From positions 52,714,504-52,778,503 of the forward strand of contig CM042012.1 in assembly GCA_023525715.1 (NCBI GenBank): a DNA stretch of 64,000 nt, in the 5' to 3' direction. Below, piece after piece: positions 11,247-22,514 of this stretch. Numbering within the stretch: the first letter of the stretch is position 1; every line of letters starts with the position of its first letter. This DNA comes from Cichorium intybus (lineage: Eukaryota > Streptophyta > Magnoliopsida > Asterales > Asteraceae). The notes under the pieces were generated by a model. That model saw only the letters and a list, made by a program, of their open reading frames with translations, was not told the origin of the DNA and ran no database searches. A program made the translations under genes and the position numbers.

Positions 11247-11558
11247 ATGTCAGGACGTGGAAAGGGGGGAAAGGGTTTGGGCAAGGGAGGAGCAAAGCGT
11301 CATCGGAAGGTTCTCCGTGATAACATCCAGGGAATCACTAAACCGGCGATCCGGAGACTGGCGAGGAGAGGAGGAGTAAAGAGGATCAGCGGACTCATAT
11401 ATGAAGAAACCAGAGGTGTTCTCAAAATCTTTTTGGAAAATGTGATTCGCGATGCAGTTACGTACACTGAGCACGCACGAAGGAAGACCGTGACTGCAAT
11501 GGATGTTGTCTACGCTTTGAAGAGACAGGGAAGGACTCTGTACGGTTTTGGAGGCTAA
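11247..11558 (+). CDS. Histone H4
   Basis: Core histone that pairs with H3 in the nucleosome in the nucleus. The product is 103 residues, the exact family length, starting [20 protein letters not shown] and ending GRTLYGFGG. It carries the acetylatable N-terminal lysines, the [20 protein letters not shown] histone-fold segment and the [21 protein letters not shown]-terminus, and looks identical to the canonical plant H4. The ATG at 11247 is chosen over the upstream in-frame GTG because MSGRGK is the universal start. There are no introns, as usual for plant H4. Hexamer/octamer motifs and a TATA box upstream suggest S-phase control. Plant histone messages are polyadenylated, so no animal-type stem-loop is expected. 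It is the only clearly intact complete host gene in the window. Confidence 0.97.
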
Positions 11559-12746
11559 GATCAATGAGAGGTTTTTGACTATTTGTCTATTTCACCGTCC
11601 CTTTGAATAATTCTAGGTTTTTTCTTTCGTTTTTATGCTTTAGAAATAGTGGCTATGAACATGTTTTCAAAATTCTGATGTTTCAAATTTGATATGTTAT
11701 ATGTAAAGTGAAAGCTTCAATCCTTCTGGACATTATGAATTCAATCTAATGCTTTTGTTTCGATTGTGGCTCTGTTCTTCTTTATGGTTTAGCTTTCATT
11801 TAATTGACAGAATGTATTGATCTATCGTACTGTTATTTTTAGAATTTTCACATTCGTAAGGATTCATTGATTCACACAAACATTTGATATTCCTATTGTA
11901 CTACTTATGTTCTGGATCTCTCAATAACGGGATTCGAAGTTGGTATCTTTCATGTAACTAGTTATTGATTAATAGCTTTATGATTCCAATCAAGCATAAA
12001 TAGTAGTGTAGCTATTTAATGTTTTTTTATCCTTGCTAAATTGGAAGATTATTAGCTTTATTTGATTTGATTATAAGATCCTTCAATAAGTTTATCCATT
12101 ATTTCTAATCTTTCTAACGTTTTCAAATTAATTTTATTTTTGTTATACTAGATACCCAGTCACCTTTTATTTAACTGGGAAATCTTTTTGAAACAATGAA
12201 ATTTTATGAACCGAAAAAATCTAACCCTTTTTCAACATATTAAAGTTCTCTTTTAAAAACTAATAATCATTTAAACCAATCTTCACTGGAAATGAGATGC
12301 TTCTAGACTATCTCAAAGGGGGATTAAAAAAAAAAAAGAAAATGCTATGATCGGTAAGACTAAACGGTATGATACTAAAAACATTTCTCAGCATCGACGT
12401 GACACACGAATGCTGCTAGCATCACCGTCCCGTGATGTCGGCTTCGACCTTTATTGTAATGCAATAAGTTCTTTTTTGAAAGAATGATGCTATTCTCAAA
12501 TTCATTTGTACAAATATGGTTGTTTTTAAAACTTTTGCACAAACGGGGCTCTTATCCCACAAATCCATCAATTTCATCAAAAGTTATATACAATGTTACA
12601 AGTTTGACCCCTTAACTTATATAATATATAAAAATTTTCTCCTTTCTATTTTTTATTTTTTTATACCTGTATTTTTGTACATCTAGCTAATATCTTCTAA
12701 TCAATACCAATATTCAATATTAATATAATATTACTAGAACGTATAA

Positions 12747-12750
<4 letters not shown>
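11559..12750. other. H4 3' region and intergenic DNA
   Basis: The first 200-300 bases are T-rich with AATAAT-like signals (for example near 11606) and are probably the H4 3' UTR. Beyond that I see only AT-rich intergenic sequence. Confidence 0.5.

Positions 12751-12821
<71 letters not shown>
12751..12821. repeat. (AT)n microsatellite
   Basis: About 35 uninterrupted AT units. Confidence 0.95.
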
Positions 12822-12822
<1 letters not shown>

Positions 12823-13212
12823 TATACTATAAACCATATATAACTTACAACATATTTAAGCACCATTGTCTTAATTTTTAAGACAGTACAACATAATAAT
12901 GCATGTCTTAATTTCACACGGGGCTGAAGAAACACAATTCACTTGGATCGCCAACATGTCAATTTGGATTGCTAGCCTGGTACATTCTACACCATCCGAT
13001 TATTTCATATCTACTGTACAATTTTCTCTATATCACCTACATCCCTCAATAAAAGCCCTGCCAGTTTCTTCATTTATGCTCATCACACCTCCAATATCAA
13101 ACTTTCTTCTCTCTCAAGGGTGTCGTTATTTCTACTTCAATGCACCACCAGTGGTGCTGCGTTCGTCCGCCTTCAACCACCTTCGCCCGCCTTCTCCACC
13201 ATCATATATGGT

Positions 13213-13350
13213 ATGAAGCCCAACCCGACATCCCGTCCACTAGATTCGATTTTCCACTCCTCTGTTAAGGAAATGCAAGATGCAATCTCTAGCATTCTCA
13301 TAGCCACCAGCCTCATTTGCATCATCATCTCCTCATTTTTCATCCTTTGA
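13213..13350 (+). CDS. Possible small membrane peptide (hypothetical)
   Basis: A 45-residue frame starts MKPNPTSRPLDSIFHSSVKE and ends in a strongly hydrophobic stretch, SILIATSLICIIISSFFIL, which would form one C-terminal membrane helix. The upstream 150 bases are CT-rich like a plant leader and hold the phrase CTATATCAC near 13028. The frame is open further upstream without an ATG, and longer overlapping frames exist, so the start is uncertain. I do not recognise the family. It may be a chance frame; a single tail-anchored helix is the only visible property. Confidence 0.3.
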   Translation: MKPNPTSRPLDSIFHSSVKEMQDAISSILIATSLICIIISSFFIL

Positions 13351-15949
13351 AACCCTGATTAGTTGAGGTTGCAATTTTTTGTTCATAATTGAGTCTAAAG
13401 ACCTGTAATATTCCAAAAGCATACAAGTTCGTCATTTATTTATCTATTACTTTTAAATGTTAAAATATTGTTTTATTTGGTTGAAGATTATTTTGTTGTA
13501 CATCGTTTTCAAGCAAGTTAAATCGAGGAAAAAAAAACTAGAAATTGGAAACCACCATCAACAACACAAAAAACCACAAAAAGTCAGAAGCTCTCATATT
13601 TTTTTTATACAAAGGGAGTTTTCCTAAAAAAATATTTAACTAAAGCAAAATCAGAATTGATTTAGCTAATACAATATCCGCGAACTCGATGGAGCTCAAG
13701 GTCTGAAAACAACACTCTCCAATGGGTATGTATAACAACTTCAGAAGCACAAAACCAAACACTGATTTAAAACATAGCATATATTAAATATAAAAAAGAA
13801 ATTGAAATCAATTTTCAGATTGAGTCTATTAGCAACTTCAAAAAAATATTACTCAACCGAACATCAATTTCAGAAAACAAATATCAGAGAAAACCCTGAT
13901 GTTGAATCGGGACTAAACATGAAAGATGAACCAGAACGTCAATTTTTGAAAAAGCTTACTGTATTGTTTGAATCAGCGGTGTTGTTTGAATCGCTGCCAA
14001 TGTAATGTAACGTTTGAACCAGGTAGTTGCAGTGGAGGTGGAGATGGAGTATATGATGGCAGCAATGTAACTATGGAAGCAGGGGACATGACGGCGTCTG
14101 CAACGTAGGTGTTGTTGTCGGTTGTAGAGGTGGAGGAGAGGTTGTTACGACGAAATGGAGGTTTTTTAAATTGACATGTCAAGATTTTAGATCTTGAAGG
14201 GTTGCAGGTCGGATTTTTGGAGGGTGGTCGAAGATTGCTGGAGCAGATCGAAGCCTTGAACGCTAGGAAGCAGATCGAAGCCTTGAACGCTGGTGGAGAC
14301 GAATAGGAAGAGGAGGCGGTGGTTGGGCTGGAAGGGAGTTGCCGGCGGTGGGGCTGGAACTTGGAAGGGAGTAGCCGATCTTTGTAGCTGGAAGGATTTG
14401 AGGCTGCTCTACTTCAAAGAGGTTCATTAGGTTTAGGTCATTTTAGCAAAATTACTTATATGCCCCTCCAGATAGATTTGTTCTTATACGGGTTTTTTAA
14501 TTCAACATAAACTTCAAAGAGACTCAAATTCAGATATACCCCTTGATGTTTAATTGGGTTTAAAGCTGCTGCGAAGTGGGTGCTAATGGACGAAATTGCC
14601 CCTGGTGTAATTGGGGTTTGGTTTACACTGAACTAGGGCTGCTGCTGGGTTAATCGAGTTAAAGCTATAAAAAAATTCAAATTCAGATATTTAAGAAATT
14701 AACTCTATTAAAAATCACAAAAAGACTAATTATGGTAAATTGAATGAAAAATATCCAGTGGCAAATATATCATCTTTACCCCTGGTTTTCTCATATATTT
14801 TTTTTTAAATTGCCAACAAACCCATTTTGAAATATATGTTTAGGCTTCTTTTCTTCGTCTATGTGTAAGTTTCATAATGATTTTTTTTTATTTAAATTGA
14901 GACCATAAAACCAATTCAAATAATTTTGTTTCGACAGTTAGAAGGAAAAATGATGTTCTTATGGTAAAGTGTATCATCATGATGAGGAACACGAAGTTTC
15001 ATTTTGGCTATTATTAGAAAAGTATGTCAATTACAATTATAGTATATCCAAGTGGGATGCCTTGTAACTAAAATTATAAAACTTTAAACAATCAGTAACA
15101 GCACTTCATCATTTATCTTTGGTTTTGTGGTTGAAATGTGATCATGTCACTTTATTAAAGTGAAACCTCTTTTTTTATAAAAAGACGGAATTGTCTGTGT
15201 ATCGAAGTATTGTATCATGACATATATTTATACTTTAAAATATTAGGACGATGTGTCTTGATCATTTAACATTATTTATTTATGATCAGGAACATATAAG
15301 TTTAATGCACGAGCAAAAAATGAGAAAAGAGAAACATAGGTTAAAAAAATCAAAATATGACAATTAAGCCAAGTGTAATGACCAACACCCATTCCACAGT
15401 GTTCCTGTACCAACAATCAAAGTTAATTGGCTTGAAGCTTGGTTCCAAAAATGGTCTCTGTGGATAAGTGGTAAAATTGGTGCTATGTAAAAGTTCACAG
15501 TTTTCTCATCTTAAACACAAATAAAATATAAATAACAATCTTTTTCAGTTTCAGCTGATATTCTTTATCTATGAAAAATTACTGTTTTGCCCTTGACTGA
15601 AATTACAATTTTAAAAACTGTAATGCATGCTAATTTAATACTTTTATTTTTAAACTAAAATTTAATACTTTTATTTTTAACCTAAAAGGAAAAGTACTTA
15701 TATTTTATAAAAAAACCAACTTAGTCTATTTGTTTTAATAAATAACAATATGCTATACGCCGACAGTAAACTATTCATACTAATCGCTTAAACGAAACTA
15801 TATGTTATATAATATAACTGGAAAATGATACCAATGCCAGAAATGAAACTATACATAGTCAGGAAACTATTGACCGAACGCTACTATTTAACGTCTGATG
15901 AAAGAAAACTAATCAATGCATGGGAAACAATTCATGTAAATGAAATTAC
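13351..15949. other. Intergenic, no gene recognised
   Basis: AT-rich, with scattered short frames that look like chance. A G-rich patch at 13990-14420 contains a 28-bp tandem duplication (next entry). Transposon remnants too old to recognise are possible. Confidence 0.4.
14242..14291. repeat. 28-bp period tandem duplication
   Basis: GCAGATCGAAGCCTTGAACG is present at 14242 and again at 14270. Confidence 0.8.
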
Positions 15950-16575
15950 CCGCCGTCCGCTGCATTGCACGGGTACACACCTCCCCCCCACCCACCCCCA
16001 CCAAACCGCCGTCCGCTGCATGTCATTGTAATTTACTTAAATGCGAGTTCTCCCCAAACGAAATGTTTACTTTGTCAATTTTTTTTTGGATTATAGCATT
16101 GCACTTCTCTTATTGTTGTTATTATAACATTGTACTTTCCTTAAATGCGAGTTCTGCCCAAACTAAGCATTTACTTAGTTTTTTTTTACGGATTGCAGCC
16201 TTGTACTTTTTGTTTTTACAAACTTTGTTAGATTTAAGAATTTTTACAGTTTTGGTCCGAAAAATTGTTTTGCCCCTTGCCCCTTTGTTTACTTTGTCTT
16301 TTGATCATATTATAGCATTCTACTTCTATTTATCATTTCATTACAAAATATCCCTATAGTTTTAAACCGATTTCTAAAAGTTTTTTCCATTTTTGGTCAC
16401 ATACTCTCGGATATTTACCGTCCCCTATATCGTTGGAAAGGTAATCAATCGCCCGAAAAGAAATTAATCACTCTCATATTCGACAACTCCCCCTCCCATA
16501 TGCAACCTAAAACCTAAAAAGTAATTGCCGAAACAAAACTATTTGCCGCCGCCGCATTGCGCGGGTACGCAGCTA

Positions 16576-16576
<1 letters not shown>
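15950..16576 (+). mobile_element. Helitron-like 3' ends, serial
   Basis: The segment at 16545-16576 reads CCGCCGCATTGCGCGGGTAC then GCAGCTAG followed by T. That is a short hairpin (CCGC...GCGG) about 10 bases before a CTAG terminus, the plus-strand 3' signature of a Helitron, with insertion next to T. A decayed version of the same end (CCGCTGCATTGCACGGGTAC) lies at about 15961 and a partial one near 16009. Between them a unit starting TTAAATGCGAGTTCT occurs twice, about 105 bp apart. The 5' TC end could not be placed and no helicase frame is present, so this is a non-autonomous or truncated element. Confidence 0.5.

Positions 16577-16640
<64 letters not shown>
16577..16640. repeat. (TA)n microsatellite at Helitron terminus
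   Basis: About 32 TA units begin directly after the CTAG terminus. Confidence 0.9.
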
Positions 16641-16641
<1 letters not shown>

Positions 16642-16984
16642 CTTTTAATTTGAATTGTCAAATCAAATATGACATCTGTAAAAGCAAATAAAAAAATCAA
16701 TACAAAAATGCCACTATTCATCTTTGAAAGCTCTTAAAAGTAGTGCATGAATTGTCAAATCATTACTTTTATTTGAATACATTACAGGTTTTGATGCTAT
16801 AAATTCGATCATTTGAGTCAACTTTTTTTTTCATCTTTATTCCATTGTTGAGTTCTATTCACATTTGCATTCTCAATTCTTCAATATTTCCATTCAATTT
16901 GCATCACTACTTCTATCATAACTCTAACGTAAGGTAAGTGTTACTTTTCTAAATATCTTGTATATATTTGATGTGAGACATTAA
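16641..16984. other. 5' flank of MULE, no gene
   Basis: AT-rich sequence with no recognisable terminal inverted repeat for the transposase gene that follows. Confidence 0.35.
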
Positions 16985-18878
16985 ATGTATGATACTAATT
17001 TACGTTTTGTAGATCTCCTTCGTTATTTTGAAGTACCATTTCCTTTTCCCAACTCAGATTGTAGTAGTGAGTCATTAAGCAATTTTGAGGAAGATTCTGA
17101 TGGTGTGAGTGACACTTTAGTTATGAACTTTATGAATGATGTTGGAAATTTAGGAGATGATGACATAGTAGATTTGGAGGACAACAATCATATAGATCTT
17201 TGTAATGAATTTGAAAAAAAAAAAATAGGCGCAATATGCAATTTGAAAGTAAGTTACAGGTGAAAAGGGCAGTAACACTTTAGTCTATTGACCAAAATAG
17301 AGAGCTTAAAGTGTATGAAAGTAAAAATAGCAAATGGATAGAAAAATGTAAGACTTTATAGAATGAAGGGGAAAGCTCTAACTCTATGCACCATACACCA
17401 CCTTTTTAATGGTATATTCGTGCTATTAAGAAAAAAATCATCATGTGTGGCATATTACACGTTGAGTGGATGCACATTATTGTTTTGGATTTGTGTTGGC
17501 AATAATAACATGAATATGAATTCTGAAACTATTGCATCATACATCCTCCACTCAATTCGAAAAAATGTTGCTTATCTGGTATAACACATACAAGCAAATA
17601 TTAAATATAGCCAAAATGTTGATGTTTTTTACTGGAAGGCATGGCATGGCAGGAGACAAGCGATATAGACCATTTATGGAACCTGGGAAAGTAACTTTGT
17701 TGAGTTGCCCAAGTATATTGCAACTTTGAAGACTTCAAACCCTCATACAGTTGTCAAGTGGTTTCATAACCCAAATTGCTCGTCAGACGTGACAACATTC
17801 AAGTATATCTTTTAGGCTTTTGGACAGATATTAATGTATGTCGTCTATGTCGTCCTATTATTTCTATTAATGGTACTTATTTGAAGGGTTCATATAAAGG
17901 AAAAATGCTTGTTGCTGTCTCAAGAGATGATAACAACCATATATTACCAATTGCTTATGCCATTGCTGATGAGGAGACTGTGCAGAGTTATTGTTGATTT
18001 TTATATCAGTTTAGACATTTTGTTGCTCAAAATAGACAATTATGTGTTATTTCAGACAGACATCAAGGAATAATTCATGCAATGGAAAATCTAGAGGATT
18101 GGAAAGAGCCATTGGGATACCATCGCTTCTGTCTTCGTCACATCAGAAGTAATCTCATGAAAAGGTACAAGAACTTAAACCTTAAATCATTTTTAGGCTA
18201 TTGGCAGCACCACACAAAAAGAAAGTTTGTTAATTATAGGAAAGCAATAAAATAAATCAATCTTGAAGCTTGGCAGTATTTAAGGCAAATTAAAAAAAGT
18301 CAGTGGTGTCTTTTATATGCTAAACACCGTTGATGGGGCTATTTAACAACAAATATATCTGAGAGTAGGAATAATGCACTGTGAGGAGCTAGACAATTAT
18401 CGATTTGGGCATGTATTGATCTTACATTAAGTAGAACTATGCTCGTTTTCAAAAAACATAGTGGTGGTGCAATGAATTATAATACACCTCTACCATCACG
18501 AATGTGGCGTATCTTTGTTAATCGTGACACTCATGCACAAAGCCATACTTTATCTGAGTTTAACTACAATGAAGGTGTTTACAGAATTGTCACAAAGACA
18601 CGGATAAATTACACAGGAGGAAATACACATACTGTCCATTATTTTCAACATACGTGCACATGTGGCAAGTGACAAATGGAAAGGTTTCCATGTTCACATT
18701 CTATTGCGGTTTGTCGACATAGAGGGGATAACCCTCTTTCCATTGTGAATGTTGTGTACACTAGTATGACGTAAAAACAACAATATAATGTTGGTTTTGT
18801 ACCACTTCCTCATGCTGATTATTGGTTGGATTCGGGTTTGGGCGATTAAAGCAGATTACTCAAAACTATCAGTTCGCT
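16985..18878 (+). pseudogene. Mutator-like (MULE) transposase, 5' part, broken
   Basis: DNA transposase pseudogene. After an acidic N-terminal region (16985-17263, MYDTNLRFVDLL...), the MULE domain appears at about 17850-18180 as ISINGTYLKGSYKGKMLVAV, then AIADEE, CVISDRHQGIIHAME and RFCLRHIRSN. The first catalytic Asp of the usual ISIDGTH is Asn here; the second (SDRH) remains. A SWIM zinc finger follows near 18650-18710 (CTCGK, stop, QMERFPCSH). Stops interrupt positions where the family has Trp, for example after QSYC, after CTCGK and before AFG, so they look like TGG to TGA/TAG changes. The remaining tail lies at 26467-26614 beyond an inserted LTR retrotransposon. No terminal inverted repeats were found. 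It is inactive. Confidence 0.75.
18874..18878. repeat. Target site duplication TCGCT (left)
   Basis: TCGCT sits directly before the 5' LTR start TGTAAGACCC and again directly after the 3' LTR end at 26467-26471, a perfect 5-bp duplication. Confidence 0.9.
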
Positions 18879-20667
18879 TGTAAGACCCGTATCCTGATTA
18901 TAACATATACTTAAAATAAGAGTGTTAGGAATTATATGATTTTGGTAGTTATAAAGCTAAGAAAAACTTTAGTTACAATTTCATATGAAAATCAGCATTT
19001 TGTGTCGTTTTTAGAAAAATCATAATTAATTCTAGGAAACTCGTTTGGACCTCAAACCAATGTACAAAGTTTACAAATTGAGTCTAGTATAATTACCAAA
19101 AATAATAGTAAGCTTGAAAATGACATTATCTATGGTAAAAAATGCAATCTTTACTGATTAGTTCGGAATAGACAGATTAGATAGTCTGTTTTCAAAAATT
19201 CATAATAAATCATAGAAAAATCGTATAAATACATACTATACGTCCCTGGAAAGGTATTGAGATGAATTTTCGGAATATCAAATGAAAACATGAATTTAAT
19301 GGGTTTAATTTCGGCTAAAGCAGTCTTGAACAGACTGATTCTAGAAGGTCATTAATTTCAACAAAATTATATTATTAAAATCTTTTGTCAAAAGTGGCAA
19401 GTAATTGTTAATTCAAGAATTCAAGTATAAATACCCCTCAAAACATCTCATAAACCACACCAAGAAATAACAAAACCATTCCATAGAATTTGCTAAGGAA
19501 TTGAGTGTAAGCAAGTGAGCGGAAGGAAGCTCAAAAGTCTAACGAAGGAGTTATAGATCTCGACGAATGGTCATAAGGTAACTACAAACCTTTCTATACC
19601 TTAAGTAAGTATTGTAAAATAATTTGTGTGTTAAGAAGTAGAACATTTAATAAGTATAACATATGTTACATTATACTCATTTCCAACAATAGGAAACAAA
19701 ACCCTTAAAAACGTCGTTATTATAACAATTCGTAATTCCGAAAATAATACCGATTGATTTACTTACGAGGACGGTGACTAGGCCGATTACTTGGGATCTG
19801 GTTGTTGGATTTTCCGAAAGGCTAAAATGCTGAAAGGATCCTGCCACCCCATCTAATCTTCTACCTGGCCGTTCTTTACTTGATAAATCATGGGGTATCA
19901 TGTTGGAATTATTGAAGGGTTTAATGATGCGACTATAATGTAATTAATGATTAAGAAATGATAGATTTCTTATTATGTTAACAGTTAAGGTTGAAAGGGA
20001 ATACAAAGAAGAGAAACATAAACGTTACAGATAACTACAATCAGGTGAGTCTTCTCGCTATACTATATGTGATATTGCTTGTGTAGGAAGGAAGATAGGT
20101 TAGACTAAGGTGGTCTTACCTGTTATAATAATTGTATGAATTATTACTATGATAATGATTGTTTGTGGACGGAACGGGAACAGCCCGCGAGCCAATAGGT
20201 GGAACGGGAATAGCCTGCGAGTCATTAGACGGAACGGGAAAAGCCTGCGAGCAATAAGACGGAACGGGAACTGCTCGTGAGTCTTTAGGCGGAACAGGGA
20301 TAGCCCGCGAGTCTCACAGACATATGAATGGTTATTATGTTTTGTATGTGATGGATCGTATGGTATTTTGAGGAACTCACTAAGCTCCGTGCTTACCCTT
20401 TCCCTATATAAACTACTGTTTCATGTACATCAGGTACCATGGATGGCAAGGCGTGACGTGTATACACTGTGCTGCTTCATTGGAGGACTGTTTTTGAATT
20501 AATCTTCCGCTATATTGTGATTTCGTTAACTTTTATTAATCCTGGGATGTTTTCACTAAACTTATAAGTTATGGAAATTTTATGAAAATTAATTAAGTGG
20601 CTTTTCGTATATTGAAGTGTTCGTTTAAATTTTTTTTAAATTTACTCTAAAATTTTGGGATGTTACA
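18879..20667 (+). repeat. 5' LTR of the RWP-RK-carrying element
   Basis: Starts TGTAAGACCCGTATCCTGAT and ends GGGATGTTACA. It matches 24679-26466 almost exactly; I noticed about ten differences, including a T-run length change near 20630. Contains a 5-unit tandem repeat. Confidence 0.92.
20171..20315. repeat. 30-bp tandem repeat x 5 in LTR
   Basis: Units beginning GGAACGGGAA start at 20171, 20201, 20231 and 20261, with a fifth (GGAACAGGGA) at 20291, an exact 30-bp period. Each carries AGCC(C/T)GCGAG or a variant. The same array is in the other LTR at 25971-26115. Function unknown. Confidence 0.9.
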
Positions 20668-20670
20668 AGT

Positions 20671-20684
20671 TGGTATCAGAGCAC
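20671..20684 (+). promoter_or_regulatory. Primer-binding site (initiator Met tRNA type)
   Basis: TGGTATCAGAGCAC lies three bases after the 5' LTR. TGGTATCAGAGC is complementary to the 3' end of plant initiator methionine tRNA and is the usual primer site of plant Ty3/gypsy elements. Confidence 0.85.
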
Positions 20685-21699
20685 AGCTTGAGAGAATCAG
20701 GCTCACTTAGTGAGTTCTGGACTCAAGTTGAGGCTTAAGAGTTTTCTTAAAACATTTTTACGAAAGAAGGATGTTTTATGAAGGGTGAACTAAAGACACA
20801 GTGTGTACCGCCAGCCGACGCCAGTATGAGAAAAGGGTTAAGTATTTAATATTGTGGATGTTAAAAAAACATATGGTATATGTTTGCTGAAATGCCTGGT
20901 AAAGATCACACATTGTTGTATTATTATCTGCTATTTGCTAATAGAACTGTATGCTAGTGCCGATAGGTTGCTTAGAGATTTCCACTAAGTTGTATACAAT
21001 ATGGACTGAATAGTCATAGAATGTGTGAGTTGACCTTATTGCATGTTCCTTGTTTGGTTGTTGACTTAGGGAAGATTCTCTTATTTGAAAGACTGTTTAG
21101 TTCGATATTGTATACAACTACGTTCGCGAAACAACCTGTCATCACTGGAGGAAGTTCCGTCTTAGTTAGAATAGCAGGGTGGGGGTGGGATTCCAAGTAT
21201 TCCTAGAAGGGTTAACATATGCCTTTTAAGGGCATATGTGTTAAAATTATCGGTGAGAAGCGAATTGGATATTTCGAGACGGGTCTTGGAACGAACATGG
21301 ATAGGTGTGGAAGGTAGTAGTAGAGCTCCTACTATCGAAAGCACAGGATCCACGTTCGAGTCGGGAGTTCGTCATGAAGGATCCAAGGAGCTGAGTATGT
21401 GAGTGTCTAGCATAATTAACTTAAATGCTAGTGTAATGTTGGTAAACTTTTATCCATTCAATTTTTGAATGTTGATTGTGAGGTTCAGTAGGAACAATTA
21501 AGATGCGATCATACCAGTTTGGTTGGATCGATCATGCTTAAGTTGATTACTGAGCTTAAAGACTGTTGAAAGGGAGAATGCCAAAATGCTATTGTGGTAG
21601 CTATTTTTCATGCAACTAATGGGCGCACAAGTCAGACAGGGACTAGAGGATGCAAGGGTGAGTTTTCCAACTCACGGTCAAAGAGGTGCAAGCGGCGCC

Positions 21700-22015
21700 T
21701 GAGATGATGGCGGGTATTTTTGAGTCAACTCTGTACATGCCTAGTGCTGTGTAATAGTGGGGCTACCTACCCTTGTATTGATCTTGCTTGAGTGATTGAT
21801 CAGGTCGTGTGGGTTGAGAGTTTGGATCACTCACTCATGATTGAGGTAACTGACGATAGAGGTGTTGACTAGGGTCGCAAGCGGATGAGTAACATATGGT
21901 GGTTGATGTAAACATCTTTACATTATCAAAACATGTTTATTGAGATAGTGTTTGCCCCCGATGCAAGTTGTTGGCTGAGCAGAGTGGGCTTGTTTTTCGT
22001 TCGAGAGTAAGGGCT
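21700..22015 (+). pseudogene. Ty3/gypsy protease remnant
   Basis: Short translated stretches resemble a gypsy aspartic protease: an NSGATY phrase near 21755, where DSGAT is expected, and FAPDASCWLSRVGLFFV near 21950-22000. Stops and frameshifts separate them. This is the only retroviral-type coding trace in the element and fixes its sense strand as plus. Sequence between the primer-binding site and here (20690-21700) is non-coding or too decayed to read. Confidence 0.4.
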
Positions 22016-22214
22016 CGTAAAAAAAATAATTATAAATCGAATAAATAGACTTGGACTTTAGTCCAAGTGGGAGAGGAATACAAAATTAAGGGAACAACAT
22101 GAATATTATATTGAATCGATAAAATTATTAAAATTATAGTAACACGTCAATATATTTAATTCATTACTACAACTTTATATTAATACTTTAAGAAAAGTTT
22201 ACAGAACTACTAAC

Positions 22215-22514
22215 CTAAACCAGAGAATCAGAAAGAAGCGAGAAAAGATCTTCTACACTCCAATCTTTGTCATCATTAGGTTGACTTGTACCTTCCCGAG
22301 GATTTGGAAGTGGTATGCTTTCAGTTATTGGAGGAGGAGCTCCAAGGTATGGGGTCTCGATAGGGTTGGAACCTGTAACCCCATGATTAGGGGCTAAATA
22401 TTGACTCATTTGGGGCGTGTGTAAGTAGGGCAGTGATGAGGAAGGGCTCTAATTCGGAACCAGTTGGGGGTAGCTATAAGAAGGAGGAAACCAGGCTAGG
22501 TCACCTACAAAGCC
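22215..22514 (-). pseudogene. C-terminal extension of captured RWP-RK gene beyond premature stops
   Basis: In the same frame as the third exon, after TGA at 22515-22517, coding-like sequence resumes (GFVGDLAWFPPSYSYPQLVP). A TAG at 22449-22451 interrupts it, and it then continues through SPSSSLPYLHTPQMSQYLAP to SLLSDSLV and a final TAG at 22215-22217. The stops could each derive from CGA and CAG by one C-to-T change. The uninterrupted reading on both sides argues that the donor gene ended at 22215. Confidence 0.55.

Noticed and set aside
11250..11564. 104-residue frame antisense to H4
   Set aside because: Mirror frame of a highly conserved GC-richer gene; no family resemblance.
12899..13216. 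105-residue frame upstream of the small peptide
   Set aside because: No motif, irregular composition, overlaps leader-like sequence and microsatellite flank.
15825..16359. Frames of 68 and 139 residues as a host gene
   Set aside because: They cross decayed Helitron-like ends and T-rich repeats; no recognisable domain.
19677..19901. 74-residue frame present twice (also 25477-25701)
   Set aside because: Identical only because it lies in both LTRs; no gene features.
20171..20315. CRISPR-like regular array
   Set aside because: Units are contiguous 30-bp tandem repeats without spacers, inside a plant LTR.
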